Source of the DNA: Bradyrhizobium sp. RD5-C2
GTDB taxonomy: Bacteria; Pseudomonadota; Alphaproteobacteria; Rhizobiales; Xanthobacteraceae
Assembly (NCBI RefSeq): GCF_019972155.1
Contig: NZ_BOVL01000059.1
Coordinates: 111,300-156,585 of the forward strand
Reading direction: 5' to 3'
DNA length: 45,286 nt
Part shown: positions 41,524 to 45,286 of the stretch, piece by piece
How positions within the stretch are numbered: the stretch's first letter is position 1
How the letters are laid out: each line of letters begins with the position of its first letter
The notes under the pieces: generated by a model
Databases searched by the model: none
Told to the model about the DNA's origin: nothing
Seen by the model: only the letters and a program-made list of their open reading frames with translations
Position numbers and translations under genes: made by a program

Positions 41524-42837
41524 TTGAAAAACGTCCTTTGCGCCGTTGCGGGCGCGGCTGCTCTTTTGATCTCTGCCCCCTCGATCGCCCAGACCACGTT
41601 GACGGTGGCGACCGTCAACAACAGCGACATGATCCGCATGCAGGGGCTCACCAGCGAATTCACCGCGAAGAACCCCGACATCACCGTGAAATGGGTGACG
41701 CTCGAGGAGAACGTGCTGCGCCAGCGCGTGACCACCGACATCGCCACCAAGGGCGGCCAGTTCGACGTGCTCACCATCGGCACCTACGAGGTACCGATCT
41801 GGGCCAAGAAGAGCTGGCTGGTGCCGCTCGACAAGCTCGGCGCCGACTACGACGTCGGTGACCTGCTGCCGAAGATCAAGGATGCCGTCTCGGTCGACGG
41901 CAAGCTCTATGCCGCACCGTTCTACGGCGAGAGCTCGATGGTGATGTATCGCACCGATTTGTTCGACAAGGCCGGCTTGAAGATGCCGGAAAGCCCGACC
42001 TGGGACTTCGTGGTCGATGCAGCCAAGAAGCTGACCGACAAGGCCGGCGGCGTCTACGGCATCTGCCTGCGCGGCAAGGCCGGTTGGGGCGAGAACATGG
42101 CGTTCCTGACCGCGATGTCCAACTCGTTCGGCGCGCGTTGGTTCGACGAGAAGTGGGAGCCGCAGTTCAATTCGCCGGAATGGAAGAAGACGCTCACGAC
42201 CTATGTCGACCTGATGAAGCAGGCCGGACCCCCCGGCGCCTCGTCCAACGGCTTCAACGAGAACCTCGCGCTGTTCAGCGCCGGCAAATGCGCGATGTGG
42301 ATCGATGCGACAGTGGCGGCGTCCATGGTGACCAACCCGAAGGATTCCAAGGTTGCCGACAAGGTCGGCTTCGCGCTGGCCCCGAACACCGGGCTCGGCA
42401 AGAACGCCAACTGGCTGTGGGCATGGAGCCTCGCGATCCCCGCCGGCTCCAAGAAGGTCGATGCGGCCGAGAAATTCATCGCCTGGGCGACCAGCAAGGA
42501 TTACACCAAGCTCGTCGCGGACAAGCAGGGCTGGGCCGCCGCACCTCCCGGAACACGCACCTCGCTCTACAAGAATCCCGACTATCTGAAGGCGGCACCG
42601 TTCGCCAAGATGACGCTGGCCTCGATCGATGCGGCTGACCCCAGCCATCCGACCGTCAAGCCGGTGCCTTACGTGGGCGTGCAGTATGCGGCGATCCCTG
42701 AATTCCAGGGCATCGGCACCCAGGTCGGCCAGCAGTTCTCGGCCGCGTTGTCCGGCTCGACCACCGTCGATGCGGCGCTCTCGGCTGCGCAGTCCGCGAC
42801 CGAGCGCGAGATGAAGCGCGCGGGCTACATCAAATAA
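41524..42837 (+). CDS. smoE: Polyol (sorbitol/mannitol) ABC transporter substrate-binding protein
   Basis: A TTG start at 41524 sits behind AAGGGAGG; 437 residues result, with a signal peptide cleaved near IAQ-TT (residue ~23). The family 1 solute-binding fold is evident, and ATVNNSDMIRMQGLTSEF, WVTLEENVLRQRVTTDIATK and FDVLTIGTYEVPIWAKK closely match SmoE/MtlE of polyol transporters. It should bind sorbitol, mannitol or a related polyol in the periplasm. Two intercistronic hairpins follow its stop, which may raise its level over the permeases. Confidence 0.93.
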   Translation: MKNVLCAVAGAAALLISAPSIAQTTLTVATVNNSDMIRMQGLTSEFTAKNPDITVKWVTLEENVLRQRVTTDIATKGGQFDVLTIGTYEVPIWAKKSWLVPLDKLGADYDVGDLLPKIKDAVSVDGKLYAAPFYGESSMVMYRTDLFDKAGLKMPESPTWDFVVDAAKKLTDKAGGVYGICLRGKAGWGENMAFLTAMSNSFGARWFDEKWEPQFNSPEWKKTLTTYVDLMKQAGPPGASSNGFNENLALFSAGKCAMWIDATVAASMVTNPKDSKVADKVGFALAPNTGLGKNANWLWAWSLAIPAGSKKVDAAEKFIAWATSKDYTKLVADKQGWAAAPPGTRTSLYKNPDYLKAAPFAKMTLASIDAADPSHPTVKPVPYVGVQYAAIPEFQGIGTQVGQQFSAALSGSTTVDAALSAAQSATEREMKRAGYIK

Positions 42838-42885
42838 ACCACGCCCAGACAAAGCCAGGGCGCAGCACGCGCATTGGCCGCCCGA

Positions 42886-42946
42886 CCAGCTCAAACCTCC
42901 CGAGCTGGATCACTGCGACCATCCTGTCCCGCAGCGGGATGGTCGC
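42886..42946 (+). ncRNA. Tandem intercistronic hairpins between smoE and smoF
   Basis: CCAGCTC/GAGCTGG (42886-42892, 42902-42908) forms a 7-bp stem and GCGACCATCC/GGATGGTCGC (42915-42924, 42937-42946) a 10-bp stem, both in the 133-nt gap before smoF. Structures like these stabilise or partially terminate binding-protein mRNA (as in malE-malF). This is an RNA structure prediction, not a separate RNA gene. Confidence 0.5.
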
Positions 42947-42970
42947 TCCTTTCGAGAGAAGGAGGCGGGG

Positions 42971-43843
42971 ATGGCGACCCAGCAGACCCAACTGCTCGCA
43001 CGCACGCTGCTCACGCCCGCCGTGGCACTGCTGTTCATCTGGATGATCGTGCCGCTGGCGCTCACGATCTACTTCGCGACCCTGCACTACAATTTGCTCG
43101 ATCCCGGCTCTGAATCCTTCGTCGGGCTGGAGAACTTTCGCTACTTCCTCACCGATCCTGCCTTCCTCGCCTCGTTGCAGAACACCCTGGTGCTGGTCGG
43201 CTCCGTGCTCGCGATCACGATCATCCTCGGCGTGCCGTTGGCGCTGTTGCTCGACCAGCAGGTGGTCGGGCTCTCGATTGTCCGCTTGATGGTGATCGCA
43301 CCATTCTTCGTGATGCCGACGGTGAGCGCGCTGGTCTGGAAGAATCTCCTGATGCATCCGGTGTCGGGCCTGTTCGCCTGGATCGCACAACTGTTCGGCC
43401 TGCCGGCGATCGACTGGTTCAACGACGCGCCGCTGTTCTCGGTGATCCTGATCATCTCCTGGCAGTGGTTGCCGTTTGCCACCCTGATCCTGCTCACCGC
43501 GCTGCAATCGCTCGACGAGGAACAGAAGGAGGCCGCCGAGATGGACGGCGCGAGCGCGATCTCGACCTTCATCTACATCACGCTGCCGCATCTCGCGCGC
43601 CCGATCACGGTGGTGATCCTGATCGAGACCATCTTCCTGCTCACGGTGTTCGCGGAGATCTTCGTCACCACCGGCGGCGGCCCCGGGCTGCAGACCACCA
43701 ACATCGCCTTCCTGATCTATTCGCAGGCGCTGATCCAGTACGACGTCGGGAGCGCTTCTGCGGGCGGCCTGGTCGCGGTGGTGCTCGCCAACATCGTTGC
43801 GTTCTTCCTCGTTCGCATCGTCGGCCGGAATCTGGAGGCGTAA
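42971..43843 (+). CDS. smoF: Polyol ABC transporter permease
   Basis: A 290-residue inner-membrane protein with six hydrophobic segments, starting LLARTLLTPAVALLFIWMIVPLALT. The EAA loop is EEQKEAAEMDGASAISTFIYITLPHL near residue 190, which contacts the ATPase. It matches MalF/UgpA-type permeases. It starts behind GAAGGAGGCG and is followed four nt later by the second permease. Assignment to polyol transport comes from the neighbouring binding protein. Confidence 0.92.
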   Translation: MATQQTQLLARTLLTPAVALLFIWMIVPLALTIYFATLHYNLLDPGSESFVGLENFRYFLTDPAFLASLQNTLVLVGSVLAITIILGVPLALLLDQQVVGLSIVRLMVIAPFFVMPTVSALVWKNLLMHPVSGLFAWIAQLFGLPAIDWFNDAPLFSVILIISWQWLPFATLILLTALQSLDEEQKEAAEMDGASAISTFIYITLPHLARPITVVILIETIFLLTVFAEIFVTTGGGPGLQTTNIAFLIYSQALIQYDVGSASAGGLVAVVLANIVAFFLVRIVGRNLEA

Positions 43844-43847
43844 CGTC

Positions 43848-44678
43848 ATGGCGCGGATGGTCACGACCCGGAACAAGGTGATCTCGACGGCGGCGGCCTG
43901 GCTGGTCGGCTTCCTGATCTTCTTCCCGATCCTCTGGATGGTGCTGGCGAGCTTCAAGACCGAGCTCGAGGCTTTCGCGATCCCGCCATCGTTCCTGTTC
44001 TTCCACTGGACGACGGAGAACTACGTCACGGTGCAGGAGCGCAGCGACTACCTCCACCACGCGCTCAACTCGATCATCATCGCCGGCGGGTCGACGCTGA
44101 TTGCGATGCTGATCGCGATCCCGGCCGCATGGTCGATGGCGTTCTCGCCGACCAAGCGTACCAAGGACGTGCTGCTCTGGATGCTCTCCACCAAGATGAT
44201 GCCGCCGGTCGGCGTGCTGGTGCCGATCTACCTGATCTACCGGACGTTCGGCCTGCTCGACACAAGAAGCGGCCTGATCTTCATCCTGTGCCTCGGCAAC
44301 CTGCCGATCGTGATCTGGATGCTGTTCACCTATTTCAAGGAGATCCCGAAGGACATCCTCGAGGCTGCCCGGATGGACGGCGCCACGATCGGGCGCGAGC
44401 TGATCTATGTGCTGACACCGATGGCGGTGCCGGGGCTCGCCTCGACCTTGCTGCTCAATCTGATCCTGGCGTGGAACGAGGCGTTCTGGACTCTCAATCT
44501 GTCGACGCTCGAAGCCGCGCCGCTCACCGTGTTCATCGCATCCTATTCCAGCCCGGAAGGATTGTTCTGGGCGAAATTGTCGGCGGCGTCGACGCTCGCG
44601 ATCGCGCCCATTCTCGTGCTCGGCTGGTTCAGTCAGCGGCAGCTCGTCCGCGGCCTGACGTTCGGCGCGGTCAAGTAG
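43848..44678 (+). CDS. smoG: Polyol ABC transporter permease (second subunit)
   Basis: From ATG 43848, 276 residues: a six-helix MalG/UgpE-type permease, opening RNKVISTAAAWLVGFLIFFPILWMVLASFK. EAA loop: EIPKDILEAARMDGATIGRE. The start follows the smoF stop by four nt, suggesting translational coupling. It completes the membrane pore with SmoF. Confidence 0.92.
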   Translation: MARMVTTRNKVISTAAAWLVGFLIFFPILWMVLASFKTELEAFAIPPSFLFFHWTTENYVTVQERSDYLHHALNSIIIAGGSTLIAMLIAIPAAWSMAFSPTKRTKDVLLWMLSTKMMPPVGVLVPIYLIYRTFGLLDTRSGLIFILCLGNLPIVIWMLFTYFKEIPKDILEAARMDGATIGRELIYVLTPMAVPGLASTLLLNLILAWNEAFWTLNLSTLEAAPLTVFIASYSSPEGLFWAKLSAASTLAIAPILVLGWFSQRQLVRGLTFGAVK

Positions 44679-44694
44679 CAGAAAGGCTTGTCCC

Positions 44695-45286
44695 ATGGGT
44701 CAGATTACGCTGCAGGGTGTGCAAAAATCGTTCGGGCCGGTCCATATCATCAAGGGCGCCGACCTCGAGATCACCGACGGCTCCTTCGTCGTCTTCGTCG
44801 GTCCGTCGGGCTGCGGCAAGACCACGCTGCTGAGGCTGATCGCGGGGCTCGAGGACGTCACCGGCGGCGCCATCCTGATCGACGGCCGCAATGTGGTCGA
44901 CGTGCCGCCGGCCAAGCGCGGCCTGTCGATGGTGTTCCAGTCCTACGCGCTCTATCCGCACATGAGCGTGCGCGGCAACATCGCCTTCGGCCTGAAGATG
45001 GCCGGGATCGCCAAGGACGAGATCAACCGCAAGGTCGAGGCCGCCGCGGCGACGCTCAATCTCACGCCCTATCTTGAGCGCAAGCCGCGCGAGCTCTCCG
45101 GCGGCCAGCGCCAGCGGGTCGCGATCGGGCGCGCCATCGTGCGCGAGCCGAAGGCCTTCCTGTTCGACGAGCCACTGTCGAACCTCGACGCCGCGCTGCG
45201 GGTGCAGATGCGGCTCGAGGGGACGCGGGTGCAGAAGCAGCTCGGCACCACGGCGATCTACGTCACCCACGATCAGGTCGAGGCCA
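44695..45286 (+). CDS. smoK: Polyol ABC transporter ATP-binding protein, C-terminus cut by window edge
   Basis: The ATG at 44695 is 16 nt after smoG; about 197 residues are visible before the window ends. All ABC motifs are present: Walker A GPSGCGKTT near residue 38, Q-loop VFQSYALYPHM, signature LSGGQRQRVAIGRA, Walker B AFLFDEPLSNLDA and the H-loop VTHDQVEA at the window end. The missing part should be the regulatory OB-fold domain of the MalK/UgpC subfamily. It energises the SmoEFG system; a shared ATPase role with other sugar transporters is possible. Confidence 0.94.
   Translation, partial: MGQITLQGVQKSFGPVHIIKGADLEITDGSFVVFVGPSGCGKTTLLRLIAGLEDVTGGAILIDGRNVVDVPPAKRGLSMVFQSYALYPHMSVRGNIAFGLKMAGIAKDEINRKVEAAAATLNLTPYLERKPRELSGGQRQRVAIGRAIVREPKAFLFDEPLSNLDAALRVQMRLEGTRVQKQLGTTAIYVTHDQVEA

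Overview
The window looks like a GC-rich alphaproteobacterial chromosome, most likely Bradyrhizobium or a close relative in the Nitrobacteraceae. This is an inference from gene content: a SmoEFGK-type polyol transporter, rhizobial-style exopolysaccharide genes, long acyl-CoA catabolic operons, an EcfG-type stress promoter, and short CCCTCTCCCGC/GCGGGGGAGGG hairpin repeats between genes. No rRNA, tRNA, CRISPR array, insertion sequence or phage gene was seen, so it reads as ordinary chromosome rather than a mobile island.

Layout. (1) Positions 1-2717 hold the end of a BisC/TorZ-like molybdenum S/N-oxide reductase, an exported alpha/beta hydrolase and a PhzF-family protein. (2) Positions 2731-15926 hold a catabolic island. 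A divergent HxlR regulator faces an operon-like run of twelve genes: DsbA-fold isomerase, acyl-CoA ligase, SDR, two acyl-CoA dehydrogenases, thiolase, nitronate-monooxygenase-family flavoprotein, enoyl-CoA hydratase, Fe-dependent dehydrogenase, GST, a second SDR and a periplasmic Leu/Ile/Val-type binding protein. Two near-identical 17-bp palindromes sit on the two divergent promoters. The gene set recalls CoA-dependent degradation of an alicyclic or steroid-derived acid; the substrate is unknown. (3) Positions 15956-26827 are an exopolysaccharide locus: GINT1-like propeller protein, GT4 glycosyltransferase, Wzz/BY-kinase-like protein with a degenerate P-loop, Wzx-like flippase, FAD oxidoreductase, CelD-like GNAT and WecB/TagA/CpsF glycosyltransferase. 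(4) Positions 27010-28299 encode an MHS-family MFS transporter.

(5) Positions 28309-39436 form a stress-protection block. It has an encapsulin nanocompartment operon (B-type DyP peroxidase with a C-terminal cargo-loading peptide, encapsulin shell, and a small downstream protein), a DUF2171 protein, ClpB, an exported WXXGXW-repeat protein behind a perfect EcfG-type promoter, the CbpA-CbpM chaperone pair, three small unknown proteins and a YbaL-type K+/H+ antiporter. (6) Positions 39552-45286 form a polyol (sorbitol/mannitol) uptake system: HAD phosphatase, SorC-family regulator, then smoE-smoF-smoG-smoK with the last gene cut by the window edge. A repeated TGAGCRTATG motif upstream of both the HAD-SorC pair and smoE is the probable operator.

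The observations most worth following are the cargo-loading peptide whose codons also hold the ribosome-binding site of the shell gene, the HxlR operator pair, the substrate of the catabolic island with its two tyrosine-less SDRs and asymmetric dehydrogenase pair, the degenerate BY-kinase, the single EcfG promoter, and the polyol-operon operator and intercistronic hairpins.
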